Shown: positions 20,761 through 31,745 of the stretch, piece by piece | Position numbering within the stretch: the first letter of the stretch is position 1 | Layout of the letters: each line of letters begins with the position of its first letter | From: Coprinellus micaceus | Lineage: Eukaryota; Basidiomycota; Agaricomycetes; Agaricales; Psathyrellaceae | Assembly: GCA_951394405.1 (NCBI GenBank) | Contig: OX596346.1 | Location: forward strand, 2,480,001 to 2,544,000 | DNA length: 64,000 nt | Direction of reading: 5' to 3' | Made by a program: the position numbers and the translations under genes | The notes under the pieces: generated by a model | Told to the model about the DNA's origin: nothing | The model's database searches: none | The model's input: only the letters and a program-made list of their open reading frames with translations

Positions 20761-21646
20761 TTGTCCGCATTTTTGGATTCTGACACTGTGAACTGTCCAT
20801 ATGTCCACATTTTGGAGCCTGGGGGTCCCACATATTGTCCACATTTTCGGATTCAGGGGGTGGTGTATGTTGTCCGCATTTTTCCAATCCCAGGAGTGGT
20901 GTGTATTGTCTGCATTTTCCAATCCCAGGAGTGGTGCACATTATCCGCATTTTCCAATCCTGGGGGTGGTGTGCATTGTCCACATTTCCGGATTTGGGGC
21001 TCTTTGGGTTGTCCGCATTTTTCCGATCCCAGGGGTGGCGCATGTTGTCCAGATTTTCGGATTTGGGGCTCTGTGCATTGTCCACATTTTCCAATCAGAG
21101 TGGTGTATATTGTCCGCATTTCCAATCCTGGGGTGGTGCACATTGTCCGGATTTTCGATTTTTGGGGCTGTCCATGTTCAATGTTGTCCGGATTTTCGGA
21201 TTCTGAGGACTCTGTGCATTGTCCGCATTTTTGGAGCTTGGGGGTTGCACACAGTGTCTGCATTTCTGAAGCCTCAGACACATTATCCGCATTTTCGGAC
21301 TCAGGGGGTAGTGCATGTTGTCTGCATTTCCAGAGCTTGGAGACCACACAGTTTTTGTGGAGTGTCCATTTTTCCATTTCTAGGGGGCCACAAACAGTGT
21401 CCAACTTTTCAGATTCCTGTGCCTGCACCTATTGTCCGCATTTTCAGATTCCATGGGTGGCACATGTTGTCCGCATTTTCGGAGCCCAGAGGCTGTGCAC
21501 AGTGTCCCTGGAGTCCAGTTCCTCAAAAGGTGCTTAATGTCTGGAGAAATTCACTGTGTACTAGGCCATCAGTAGCCTGGCTCAGTTTGACTCCCAGCTG
21601 GGCCCAGGTCACCCATCAAACATGTGTCTTATGTCAGCCCAGGTGG
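20761..21646 (-). repeat. Right inverted arm with subterminal array
   Basis: Reverse complement of 10,780-11,665. Units have the core TTGTCCGCATTTT. Translations of both arms in the corresponding frames match throughout, so the DNA is identical or nearly so over about 886 bases. Immediately to the right the plus-strand YR retrotransposon resumes. Confidence 0.8.
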
Positions 21647-21649
21647 CCC

Positions 21650-21972
21650 TTTCCCCTGTTGACACCCCTGCTGAATGGACTGGCCCACCACCTGCTGGAC
21701 TTGCCAACGAGACTAACAACACCACCATCGCCAATCACCCTCACCTTTTCCATGTATCTACTCCAATAAACATCAACCACTTTGAGGAGCTTCTCTCTAC
21801 ACACCCCAACCAACCATTCATCAAATCAGTCGTCACTGGGGTTCAAGAAGGTTTCTGGCCTTGCACAGACACGACCCACGAGGACTACCCAGTCACCCTC
21901 AATGCCCACATTGGAACGACCACAGATTAGGAGGAGAGAGATTTCTTGGAGAGGCAGATCCAAACAGAGTGC
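21650..21972 (+). pseudogene. Outer YR element, region before RT
   Basis: The frame reads PHLFHVSTPININHFEELLS, then HPNQPFIKSVVTGVQEGFWP, a conserved block in front of RT in basidiomycete YR retrotransposons. A TAG ends the frame at 21,930, and further RT-like residues (RDFLERQIQTE) continue in another frame up to the LTR at 21,973. Confidence 0.6.
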
Positions 21973-23364
21973 TGATACGGTGTACGCCATGCTACCCATA
22001 AAAATTTCGATTATATTAACAATATATGTGTATTTGAAGACCAATGAGAGTCATTGGGCAATAGAGAGTTGTAAGCGGAACCCAGTTCGACAACTAACAG
22101 ACGCTAGAGACTTAAGATGTGAGTCTTGAGGAGACCATCACATTTCTCGGCAAACACCAAGAATCACCTAGAGACCTCCCTTGAAGTGCACAAAGGCCTA
22201 AGTGCTGAAACACAGTGTTAGAAGGAGGTTCTGCTTTGAGACAAGCGTGGCACGTACCAAACAAATAGGGCTATGAAGTACCAGAGACAGAGTAAGTACG
22301 AGGGGCAGGGGATGGGCTCTACAGCAATAGCTGAAGACCCCTAACCTGGCTATGCCCCTATCCAGAAATGGAAGGAGAATGGTCGGCCAACAGGCTCAGT
22401 TCCAAGGACACAGGATGACATTGTGAGGAGTGTAAGCGCCCAGGCACGATGGAGCACTGAGTCCCCGAGTTCAATAGCTAAGAGAAAATAGATGTTCCCT
22501 AAGCAAGCTATTCTGGGATGACTCCACAGAGCACGGTCAACAATGTGAGTGGATTGGCTCTTGCAGCAGATCAATAACAGACGCTGAAGGGCGCACATGC
22601 AAACATTCACACAATCCCGATAACTAGCTACGCATAGATGGAAGAAAGGGAATAGGAGTGGAGCAGCGATGGCCTGGGGAAGGAAATGAGTCAGAAAAAG
22701 GCCTTGGCGCCCCAGAATAACCCATGTCTGTGAGGACAACCCCTGGATGGTGCAACCCGTCCGTTAATTATAGAAGCGCCCAACATGTGCCTCTTCTCAT
22801 TGGCCGTTCCTGTGGTCAAATAGTTTTATTTCCTTTCTCATCGTTCTGGTCTGTGCGCATAAAATCTACATATAAATACAAGTGTCTTTAGCCTAGGAAT
22901 AATATAGCAGTATTAGCAAAGTATCAAGTAATTGAACAGTGCGAGTTACAACCCTATCATTCGTTGTGAGAAATACTTCATGAGTCACCTTCGAGAAGCT
23001 ACTTCGAGAGGAAGCCTGCATTCTGAAGAGTTGATAGGAAGTCGGATTTGAATTGAAATTGGAGGATCGCGTAGTGACTGTCTGAAGGTCCAAGGGACTT
23101 CAAGAAGCACATGGATCTCACAAGAGAAAGTCAGATCATATTAAGAACTCTGAGACTATCCCAGTCGTCCCCCAACGAACTTGCACATTTCTGTGAAGTC
23201 GAACCATGCAAGATACGCTCACACCTAAACCCTACCCCTTTGCCTGTACAAATCATACGTGATAACTTAGCATGTTGCCCTTCAGGCGCTAGTGTGAATT
23301 GGATAGATTGGAGTTGTTTTTGGTTGGTGTTTGTGTGTGTTCTTTGTGCATTGCCCTGTAGTCA
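21973..23364 (+). mobile_element. Long LTR-like insertion in the outer YR element
   Basis: Starts TGATACGGTG and ends TGTAGTCA, flanked by GTGC on both sides (21,969-21,972 and 23,365-23,368; AGTGCT if the shared terminal bases are counted). The RT coding signal of the host element stops at the left edge and resumes at the right edge (EKGRFSEPFGPDLLQGM). A TATA-like CATATAAATAC at about 22,868 fits a promoter on the plus strand. 1.39 kb with no recognisable protein, hence a solo LTR or non-autonomous LTR element. Confidence 0.6.
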
Positions 23365-24212
23365 GTGCTTCAGAGCGAGAAGGGGAGGTTCTCAGAACCA
23401 TTTGGTCCTGACCTTCTACAGGGTATGTATGGTATGCCCATTCACGCCATTCCCAAGGACAATAGAACAACTTTCCGAATGGTTGTAAACCACAGCACCA
23501 CCAAGAAGTCCCTCAATAGTATGATCAACAAAGAGACTCTTCCCCCTTGGACAACATGCGCCATGTTGGTGACCGCCTTCTCTGTGCTCACATGGAAGAC
23601 CCTAACATGAGGTTAACCATGTGGAAGGCTGACGTCGCAGAAGCATACCGCCTCCCACCAGTTCACCCGTATTGGCAACTTAAGCAGATTATTACCTTCG
23701 GTGACAGGTGTTTCATTGACTGGAGGAATAGCTTAGGCGACTGGGCTGCTGGACCAATATGGATTGCTTTCCTCGCTCTCGTTACCTGGATTGCCATATA
23801 CATTTGCCATATCCTTAACATAATCGGTGCCTACGTCATCAACTCCATTGGTTTTAATGACCGTCTCAAGCTTGTCTACTTGAGCTTTGGGATGAACTTG
23901 TCATTCCTCACAAGGAGCATAAACAAGTCGTCAGTTCCCCCTCACTATAATTGGCCTTGACATCAACCCCAACACCATGACTATCACCCTCCCTGACGAA
24001 ATCAAGCACGCACTCGTCGACAAACTCCTCTACTGGTCCACCTTGCCTTCTGATGGTGGGCCTGACAAGTTTGAGTATCATGCCTGGCAGGGCATGGCTG
24101 GGTGGCTCAATTGGGCTTTCAATGTCTATCCTCTTCTTCACCCTTGCCTTAATCACTTCTACCCCAAGCTCCAAATCCGGAACAAGGACAAAGTCACGCT
24201 GTCGACAAGGTA
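23365..24212 (+). pseudogene. RT of outer YR element
   Basis: RT fingers and palm on the plus strand: GRFSEPFGPDLLQGMYGMPI, FRMVVNHSTTKKSLNSM, LDNMRHVGDRLLCAHM and MWKADVAEAYRLPPVHPYWQ (catalytic D in the KADVAEAYR motif). The sequence then jumps frame several times, and the expected YxDD block is lost. The connection region (DEIKHALVDKLLYWSTLP, FEYHAWQGMAGWLNWAFNVYP) follows in frame 23,977-24,213. It is dead. Confidence 0.7.
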
Positions 24213-26129
24213 GTGGTTACCTTCTGGGTTTCGGTGGAAACAGCGTTGTTTGGCCTATTCCAGTTTCGAGAGGTTCCACCCAAGATGATTGGGTTTGCTG
24301 ATTTCCTGGCAAAATAACTTGTAGGTATGATTCGTACGAAGCAGTACAAAATCAGAGAGTAGATATGCAAAAGCACAAAGATTGTTACTAGACAAATCCT
24401 GTAGCTATGCAATCAGGAATATTAGGGAAAGGAATAGAGGTTGAGTTGATAGAGAGGTGTGATTCTCTGTATTCTAGTACAATGTAGAATAGGATAGAGG
24501 TGTGCAGTCAATATGTCGTAACAGGGGCATAGTACAAGTTTCTGTGAACTTCAAATACTATAGGAACAAATCAAGCAGGATGGACTAGGCTTCAAGCACA
24601 ACTGGGATGAAGATGTGCTAGTACTATGCTCCAAGCACTATGTGTTACAGCCTTGATGAGGGAGTTGGGCAAGTGTCTGACAATTGGTTGACTCTAGGCA
24701 GGTCAATGGCTACTAAAATAACAATTACTTAACTTGGTATCGAGTATGATATTGGCGATCGTTGTAACTGATACTACCAAGAACTATGTTGATGATAGCT
24801 CGCTTGGGCTTAAGACATTGACTGTTTCTTATTGGCTTACTTGGCTTGTTCTTGGTTGTCTTTGGGTTTTGGCACAAGGCACTATTCGATAGTTGGGGGA
24901 AAGTATAACAAGCTAAAGTACATGGGTCTAATCTAGAGGGTTTATATACCCATGAATACTAGTCGCTATGAGTCAACAACACAATGAGTCAATATAACTA
25001 TTGAGTCGATTACAGTCAGAGACAAGTCATACTTAGTCTAGATGGACTAAGTATGAGTCAAATGTGAGTCATAAATGAAATGACTCAACTATCGTCATAA
25101 CTAGTAACTGAAAGTCAACTACTTAACCAAAATAAATAATAATACAAAAGAGTTTGCTGAAAGAAAAAGAATAAGTCCTCAACGAAAGTAAAAATAATGA
25201 AGCAAAGTGTAATACTATGGGGTCGAAGACTTTGGTGACTAGGACAGAGTGAAACTTCGGGTTCAACCTTCTGAGATAGTGCTGTCTGTGGGTGGATTTG
25301 CTCTTCCTTATATACTGTTCAAGGGGCTGCACTGCCTTCAATCCATACATAGTAATTTCTACACTACTGGGAAAAACTAGAAGAGGTGATGAATAATCAC
25401 AGGAAGGAAAATGGTGCTTTGCAAGAGGACTCAATCTGTTTAAGGGTGGATTGCCAGGAGACATTCACACATGAATAAGCCATAACTGGGTCTAGACTCC
25501 TGAAGGCTATGCTTGATAAGAAAATATTCCTTGAGTCTGACGAATCATTGGAGTTTCTTCCCGCAGGATCAGTCAGCATGAGTTGGTTGCTCTCCAAGTC
25601 TGACAAATCAAAGAGTATTTCTTCCTGCAGGATCAGTCAGCACTGACAAGGCTGTGGTGATCCATCCTTATAGGGAGAATTTGACTACACGCTTCAATTA
25701 GGCGCTCACTAATCGCATTTAGCATGTGGCATTCCGGATTGCGCAAGGCTGTGTGTCTTGAGAATGGGCTGTGTGCCATGTGGTTTAACTGTGGAGTGCA
25801 GCCCTGGTGTGAGATGTTAAACCATTGAGGCATTATTTCCTCATCATTCGGAATTTCAAAATTAAGGTTCAATGGTCTTCAAAACGAACATGGGACCAGG
25901 AACCAGACTTCTGAGCATCTGATGTTTCTGCTGGATTGACGGGGAGGCCTTACAATCACTTTGTGTGATCTGCGATGTGCAATTGGTTTAAGAGGGAGTG
26001 TGCGTTGGGCTTTGTGAATGGTTATCTTATTGGTTGACATGTCAATGGTATGAGTCTCCGATATTCCCTTTGGGAAGTATTTCTCCTATCGATTCAAATG
26101 GGTTGCAAGGCGTCTTAGTACCAAACATA
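24213..26129. mobile_element. Composite insertion between RT and RNase H of the outer YR element
   Basis: The coding sequence of the outer YR element is interrupted from about 24,213 to 26,129. The insertion contains an LTR (24,643-25,214) placed inside other non-coding sequence. At 25,535-25,650 two copies of a unit of about 60 bases ending GCAGGATCAGTCAGCA lie in tandem. No protein domain was recognised and no clear terminal repeats for the outer part of the insertion. Confidence 0.4.
24643..25214 (-). mobile_element. Solo LTR, minus strand, TSD CTATG
   Basis: Starts TGTTACAGCC and ends AAGTGTAATA (expected CA terminus mutated to TA), flanked by the 5-base duplication CTATG (24,638-24,642 and 25,215-25,219). 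Same family as 14,830-15,622 and 50,124-50,731; shares AAGTATAACAAGCTAAA and GATACTACCAAGA blocks. Carries five exact TGASTCA sites. 572 bases. Confidence 0.82.
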
Positions 26130-26722
26130 TAATGTCAACGACAATGCCCTTCACTGGTGTTCATATCAATATGGCTGTCTTCTACGACCTTCAATGGGTG
26201 CTCAACCATCTTCAGTCACTTTCCAGCACTTGTCTTATGGTCTCGAGCTCTTGGGAGCCATCCCAAGTGAACTATACTCTCTACTGCGATGCCTGTCTTA
26301 CCGGCATGGGCTTCTGGTATGTGGACTCCACAGATGGTTTCTACTCCAATGTCCCATCCAATCCACCATCTAATCTGATTTACTACTTCAAAGCCCTCTG
26401 CCTCGTTTCAGCCCTCACCCACATCGCCAAATGTGCTGCCCATGGATCACGGGTAATCATCTATAGTGATAACGCCAATACCATCGCCATCATGTCTTCC
26501 CTCCGCTGTGAACCTGAGTTAAATCACCTCCTCCTTTACCTTGCCGACATCCTCATTACCTCCCCCATTGACCTTCAGGTATTGTGGATCCCTGGTGAGG
26601 ATAACAATGTCACTGATGCCATTTCACGCCTTGAAATTGGCGCAGCTATATCACTCATACTGGATTTTCGCCTCCTTGATTTTCTACCCCCTCAATTTGC
26701 ACTGGGGGCACTCAGAGAGTAG
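26130..26722 (+). pseudogene. RNase H-like domain of outer YR element
   Basis: One open frame of nearly 200 codons: YTLYCDACLTGMGFWYVD (first Asp), a middle helix with LCLVSALTHIAKCA, VIIYSDNANTIAIMSSLR (Asp of SDNxxT) and VLWIPGEDNNVTDAISR (final Asp). This is the best-preserved part of the outer element. It degrades the RNA strand during reverse transcription. Confidence 0.75.
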
Positions 26723-26799
26723 ATATGACCTGTCTCTGGACCAGGAGGTCTTTGAGACCCACCTGGTCACATGCTCATCTCCATCATGAATGAGCTCAA

Positions 26800-27690
26800 C
26801 TTGTTGATCTTGCAATTTCTACTCCAACCTCAGCTGTTTATTCTTCTGCATTCACATCCTACATCTCGTTCTGTCATAACCACCATATTGATCTAGCTCC
26901 CTCCGAGGACATGTTTTCCCTATATATTTCCTATCAATCCACCTTTGTAAATCCTAGAACGGTGTCTTCCTACCTTTCTGGGATTTGCCATGTCCTCAAG
27001 CCTGACTTCCCCAACATTTGCAAGATACGCCAATCCCCCTTGTCACCCAAACTCTCTGTGGTGTGATGCCCTCACACGGCAGTGCAATTCAGCGTGTGCC
27101 AGCGATTACCACTGCTGACATTTGTTCTGTCCTCCACTCAAACAAGCAAAACTTGTCCTTCAACACTTACCTTTTCCTCACCCTTCTTTTCACCAGGTTT
27201 TTCAGCCTCTCAGGTTGGGAGAACTAACAACATCTTCAAACTGTCAGTTCATCAACCCATCCAAATACATTCACTGTTTGTCTGTCGCCCTTACCTCCTC
27301 CACCTATCAGTTCTTCCTCCCTGCCAACAAGACCGGCCCTTTCTTTGAGGGGAACCACATCATAATCAGGTTGTCAACTGACAACCTCAATCCCTACCCT
27401 ATATTCCTATCCTACCTGGCCCTTCGCGATGCTCGGTTCCCATTCCACACTCACTTATTCCTCACCAGCCATGGCGACGTACTGATGGAACGTTGGTTCC
27501 TCACCAAACTCCACCAATACCTCCCCAATGCCTTCAGAGCCCAATCCCTATGAGCTGGTGGTGCAACATGGCTGGCCAGTATTGGAACCGACACAGCCAT
27601 GATCCAGGCCCTTGGACGTTGGTTGTCTGACACCTGGAAGAGGTACATTCACAAACACCCCCTCATCGTGCACCTCCTCCACTAGTTAAT
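26800..27690 (+). pseudogene. Tyrosine recombinase of outer YR element
   Basis: C-terminal catalytic region: LPNAFRAQSL, stop, AGGATWLASIGTDTAMIQAL, then RWLSDTWKRYIHKHP with the tyrosine. The TGA at 27,551-27,553 replaces the Arg codon expected directly before AGG, a CGA to TGA change at or beside the catalytic arginine. The N-terminal part (26,820-27,300) is broken by several frameshifts. The sequence ends near 27,685 (LIVHLLH). Confidence 0.7.
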
Positions 27691-28365
27691 TCCGCTCTGT
27701 TTCCCTCATGATCACTTTGTTCATCTATATTTCTTTTTTTTTCTCTCTTTCTTTTTTCTTCTATTAGCTCTTCAGTAGCTATCCACCTTGTGAAATTGAT
27801 ATCTTGAGGGCAGACTGGCAATGGCTGTCTTGCCTCTCACATGCTAAACTCCCTTTCACATCTGAAGCCTCATTGGTAGCATTTTTAGCAGGTGGCTTTG
27901 GGTGCTGGGTACATTCATCCACTTGTTGGACACCTCCTTCTTGTCCATCAGCAAGTCAAAGGCCCTGTTGTGATGCCGGTGCATCTCCTTCACCTTGGGT
28001 GACTCTGTCTCCAGGGATGCTATGTTCTTCTTGGACTGAGGCTTGGGTGTTGTTGCCCTGGATGATGGGTTCCTCAGGTGTAGGTCCATGTCACTGTGAG
28101 ACACGGGTGCTGGTGGTATTGATATCGCTCCCGATGACTGGTCGTACAGAGCAAACTTCACCTTGCACACCGTTATCGAATTCCACTTCTAGGCAAATTC
28201 TTCTAGGCCAACCGGAGGAATGTCAGTGGACCTTCATCATACTGTCAGTAGAATGTCTAACAATGACAACAGGTTTGCATACCCTGTGCTGACCACCTTC
28301 TGATGAAACACCTGGAAGGTGTGCACCTGCTCCAATGTGTATCATGAAGCTGACACCGTGCTCCT
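27691..28365. other. Non-coding junction with a minus-strand unidentified fragment
   Basis: Starts with a T/C-rich tract (27,725-27,775). The minus-strand frame 28,170-27,856 encodes 104 residues with a Pro/Ser/Lys-rich part (SSRATTPKPQSKKN) and a helical part (NRAFDLLMDKKEVSNKWMN). I do not recognise it; it may be the tail of the minus-strand Gypsy or another element. Confidence 0.35.
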
Positions 28366-28369
28366 GTAC

Positions 28370-29420
28370 TTTACACTCCCCCATAAGTCCTGCAGGATTC
28401 CAGTGGACTTCCAGTAAGCCAGTGGATGTCCTGTGGACTTCCATCCATTTTACTGAATTGTGACTGGACATCAAGTGGATGTCCGGTGGATGTTCAGTGG
28501 ATTCCAGTACAGAATGTACTCAGTCTTGTGGATGTCCAGTGGAAATCCAGTCAATGTCCAGTAGGATAATGGACATCCACTGGATGTCCAGCAGATGTTT
28601 AGTAAAAGTCTACCCAGTTGTTGATGGGTTAGGCTACTGGATGTCCACAACACCTCTAGTGAATAAAGAAAGCATTAGTTTTAATATGATCTGAATGCAA
28701 ACTTGGCATAAGCCACTCTTTGGTCTTGCTGTAAGAAACAGTGATCTGAAAGTTTGGGTCCATTTGATTTTTCCCATAGTTGTCATCAGTTGTCATAACA
28801 CTCATATCACCCTGAATGCAAGTACAGTAACAACTTTTACAATTCACACCAGATCTTCATATTTTAAATAGGCCCTTATATCAAATCAAAATAGATATGA
28901 TGTCATATCTCCTAAACAAGTAAGATAGTATTTTTTTCAGTATCTTTTCTGATTTTTGCAGATTTGATGTGATAGAATGAGATCACATGTCAAATTTGTC
29001 ATGATGATCATGACATCACACTTCCTAAACAAGAATGATGGGAATTTTTTCGGTAATTTTCCTGATTTTTCCGGAATTAATGTGACAGAATGATATTATA
29101 TGTCAAAATAGCACAGCCACAATTTCCCATGCCAACTCTTTTGTCCAGGTGCCCCCCATTCAGGCTGCCAGGGTAGTCAAAAAGACATCCAGTGGAAGTC
29201 CATCCTGGATGGTCTAGTAGTCCTCTTGGACATCCAGTGGACCAGGCTGCCAGTGGATGTCTAATGGCCTGTCATTTGGGTGGTACTGAACAGCAACTGG
29301 ACACAATTTGACCTCAACTGGACTGCCAGTGGACAAAAATTGGGTGAAAAGTCCAGTGGATGTCCAGAATGTCCACTGGAAGTCCACTGGAATCCTGCAG
29401 AACAAATGGGGGAGTGTAAA
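28370..29420. mobile_element. TIR element with GTGGATGTCCA arrays (family A, copy 1)
   Basis: Starts TTTACACTCCCCCATAAGTC and ends with the near reverse complement; GTAC flanks both ends. About 50-base TIRs containing CTGCAGGATTCCAGTGGACT. Subterminal arrays of palindromic units such as GTGGATGTCCAGTGGA lie at 28,400-28,640 (left) and 29,185-29,400 (right). A core of about 500 bases (28,650-29,140) has almost no CG. No coding capacity. The same core is found with a different array in the element at 47,396-48,150. Superfamily unknown. Confidence 0.7.
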
Positions 29421-29540
29421 GTACTCCCTGTGTCGTTGTCCCATTTATAGGTTTTTGCTCAACCAATTTTCTAGAATTTTCCCTGAAAACTGATCCCACC
29501 CAATTCAATCTGAGAGTCCCAATTAGGAACCTGACTGGAG

Positions 29541-29760
29541 CCCGCCACTCCACCAAGCTCAGCAATCAAGCTGACTCCCATCACTTCCAAGTAGTCCTAT
29601 AAGACTGTGAGGTGGGAGATCTTATGGTAGGGTAACCAAGTCTTGTCCCCATCCCTCCACAGCAACTCAAACCTGGCTTCAGAGCCAGATCCAGTGTGAG
29701 TTAATATCTTCTCTACTGCAAATTCCTGCTTGACCCCTTCACTGTCATATTCCCATACCT
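29541..29760 (-). pseudogene. Integrase C-terminal chromodomain of minus-strand Gypsy
   Basis: Minus frame reads FAVEKILTHTGSGSEARFEL then LLWRDGDKTWLPYHKISHL, a chromodomain pattern (V.KIL.H....... F.. W.....TW.P...I) of chromoviral Gypsy integrases, which target chromatin. One stop (TAG) follows shortly after. Confidence 0.65.
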
Positions 29761-30046
29761 GGTCGTCAACTCAACCAGGAAAGAGGCAATCATCATTCAA
29801 CATGTGGATCTGCAGCTTAGGCGCATGGAATACATTGTGAACTCCATGCTGTTTCATTCTATCTTACAGCAACACCTTGAATGAATTGTTTTTCAAGTCC
29901 CTTAGTATGTTGTATGTGTTGGAAGTGGTCAATCAACAGCCTAGACTTGATATTGGTGCAGTGCTATATGTGACTGTCTCCCATACCTGTGTATGGGAAA
30001 TGTGTAAGGCCCCATAGTATCAACGTCTGCACACTGTCTATCCATA

Positions 30047-30117
30047 GGGTGGTAGCTCAGTGGTAGAGTGTCCAGTCTAGTCAACAGATGGTCCTAGGTT
30101 TGATTCCTGGTCACTCC
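30047..30117 (+). repeat. tRNA-like unit (SINE head or tRNA pseudogene)
   Basis: 71 bases with a good A box (TAGCTCAGTGGTAGAG, 30,053-30,068) and B box (GGTTTGATTCC, 30,098-30,108); the T stem CTAGG/CCTGG pairs. The acceptor arms pair badly (three mismatches of seven) and the anticodon stem is poor, so it is not a working tRNA. It sits in the gap where integrase is missing. A tRNA-derived SINE head is the likeliest reading; no tail or second copy was seen. Confidence 0.55.
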
Positions 30118-30222
30118 AATACTTTAACAGTATGGACCTATGAACTTGGAAGGAACTTTCATACCAGTCCCTTTAGAAAATGAACATTCTCCATGGAGAT
30201 GTAGTAAGGCTCCAACTCTATC

Positions 30223-31745
30223 CTATCTGATACCCAACAACTTCTCCAACCACCTCGCTTGGTGTCCCGACAGGTCTCTCTGCTCAAGTAAGTGTCTTAA
30301 ACCCTTGTGGTCCATATACCCAGTAAACTTACATCCCTGGAGGATGTCCCTGTTCCAGAGCATAGTTTTAAGTCCAGCAAGCATCTCTAGTTCGTGGACT
30401 GGGTAGTTCTGGTGGGCTTTGTTCAATTTAGCTGAAAAGAACACAGTGATCTTTGCCATCTTCCAATCCTCACCTTGGCTCACCACTCCTGTGATTCCTG
30501 TAACACATGTGTCAGTTATGACATTGATCAGAGGCTCTGAGTTGCCATATTGAAGCAGTACTCAGTGGTGGTCCTTGCATGTGTTCACAAGCTGTTTGAA
30601 TTTATTGAACACCCACTGGTGAGTAAAATCCCATCAAAACAGTATCAAGTTGCTTGTTAGGTTGAACAGGATACCCATTGGTACCCTAACACAATGTATG
30701 TTGTCAGCGAGATAGCTCACCACCCCCAGGAAGCCTTGTAGGAGTTCCCGATTAGTGGGCATCTTCCATTTAACCAGGCTGTTGACTTTATTGGGATCCA
30801 TATGGATACCCTGGTCAGTGACCATCCTTCCGAGTATCTTCATTTCCTTACACAGAATAAACATATTTTCTTTATTCAGGAAGAACTTGGCCTTCCTCAA
30901 GATATCAACCACCTACTTGCAGTGAGCTATGTGATCCTCCAGTGTTTTGGAGTATACCACCAGTCTCCAGATCATCAAGGTAAATATCTATCCATTTTCT
31001 GATCCAAGGTAAGAACAAACTCGTCATAATGGTCTGAAACGTGGTGACTACATTACAGTTGCCTTGCTGCATGACATAGCTCAGCATCAGGCCATCTGGT
31101 GTCGCCATTGCCAAATACTTCATGTCTTCTGGCTCAGTGTGAATCTGCTCCTAAGTGTCTGTACCATCCATTATGGATCTGTAGCAAGCTTTCATGACTT
31201 GTCTCAGAATGCCCTCCATGTCAGGTAGCAGACACGTTAGTTTCTGAGTGTTTGTGTCTTGTTCCCTTAGGTCTATGACTGTTTGAAAGCATAGTGGCTT
31301 ACCGTTCTTCCCTGGTTTAGGGATACATAGCATGGGCACTGTATTGAAGCTGGTGCATGGTACCCAGCGTTTTGATTTCACGTATGTGTTTTATTTTTTG
31401 ACCCATTGTTTGTGCAAAGGTTCAGGGCAGTTAGAGGGACGCCACTTCTACGTTTTCGACAAGTCAATCAATGGTATGTGATGGTTAATTTCTCAAAGAG
31501 AAGGCAATTCTGAATCCATTGCTTTTTTGCAGATAGGCTCAGCATGTCCTCTAATTATCCTACAAGCTTTCACTAGGTCCTCCTTGTACATCTCCATCGC
31601 TTGCGACGGGAGTACTTTTACACCTTTCCTCTCAATAGGTAGTGATGTGTTTGATCCCACCATCACCCTCAGCGGGTTCATATCCATACTGATACGATGT
31701 TGGTGCATGAATGGGGTCCCAAGAATTCGGTCATAACTCTGTCAG
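30223..31745 (-). pseudogene. RT and RNase H of minus-strand Gypsy
   Basis: Minus-strand blocks: ILGTPFMHQHRISMD (after protease), WVPCTSFNTVPMLCIPKPGK, KPLCFQTVIDLREQDTNTQK, GNCNVVTTFQTIMTSLF, KWIDIYLDDLE (catalytic YxDD), AKFFLNKENMFILCKEMKIL with LLQGFLGVVSYLADNI, then RNase H AKLNKAHQNYPVHELEMLAG and TGYMDHKGLRHLLEQRDLSG. Order and motifs are those of Ty3/Gypsy. Several frameshifts and stops. Confidence 0.75.

Larger units (their letters stand above)
10780..21646. mobile_element. 10.9 kb block with long inverted arms (family D)
   Basis: Begins CCACCTGGGCTGACATAAGA and ends with the reverse complement. Arms of about 886 bases (10,780-11,665 and 20,761-21,646) pair base for base without indels (coordinates always sum to 32,426). 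The block lies inside the plus-strand YR retrotransposon. Its interior holds a 93-base MITE (11,865-11,957), a minus-strand YR retrotransposon (12,274-19,739) and a degenerate extension of the right array (20,060-20,760). No transposase of its own was found, so the autonomous part is either lost or elsewhere. No clear target-site duplication could be set at the ends. Possibly a TIR transposon with subterminal repeats; an inverted duplication or assembly effect is an alternative. Confidence 0.6.
9930..27690 (+). mobile_element. Outer YR (DIRS-order) retrotransposon, plus strand, in pieces
   Basis: Fragments in the order expected of a tyrosine-recombinase retrotransposon lie on the plus strand: Gag-like with zinc finger (9,930-10,579), linker/RT start (10,600-10,754 and 21,650-21,972), RT (23,365-24,212), RNase H (26,130-26,722) and tyrosine recombinase (26,800-27,690). 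The gaps are filled by later insertions: the inverted-arm block 10,780-21,646, an LTR-like element 21,973-23,364 and a composite insertion about 24,213-26,129. Many frames are broken, so the element is dead. A short segment (T-[AD]-[DE]-W-T followed by Pro-rich sequence) appears on both sides of the 10.9 kb block, so the two halves could derive from two copies. DIRS-like versus Ngaro-like placement is not resolved. Terminal repeats were not found. Confidence 0.65.

Noticed and set aside
30047..30117. Functional tRNA gene
   Set aside because: A and B boxes are good but the acceptor stem has three mismatches and the anticodon stem is poor.
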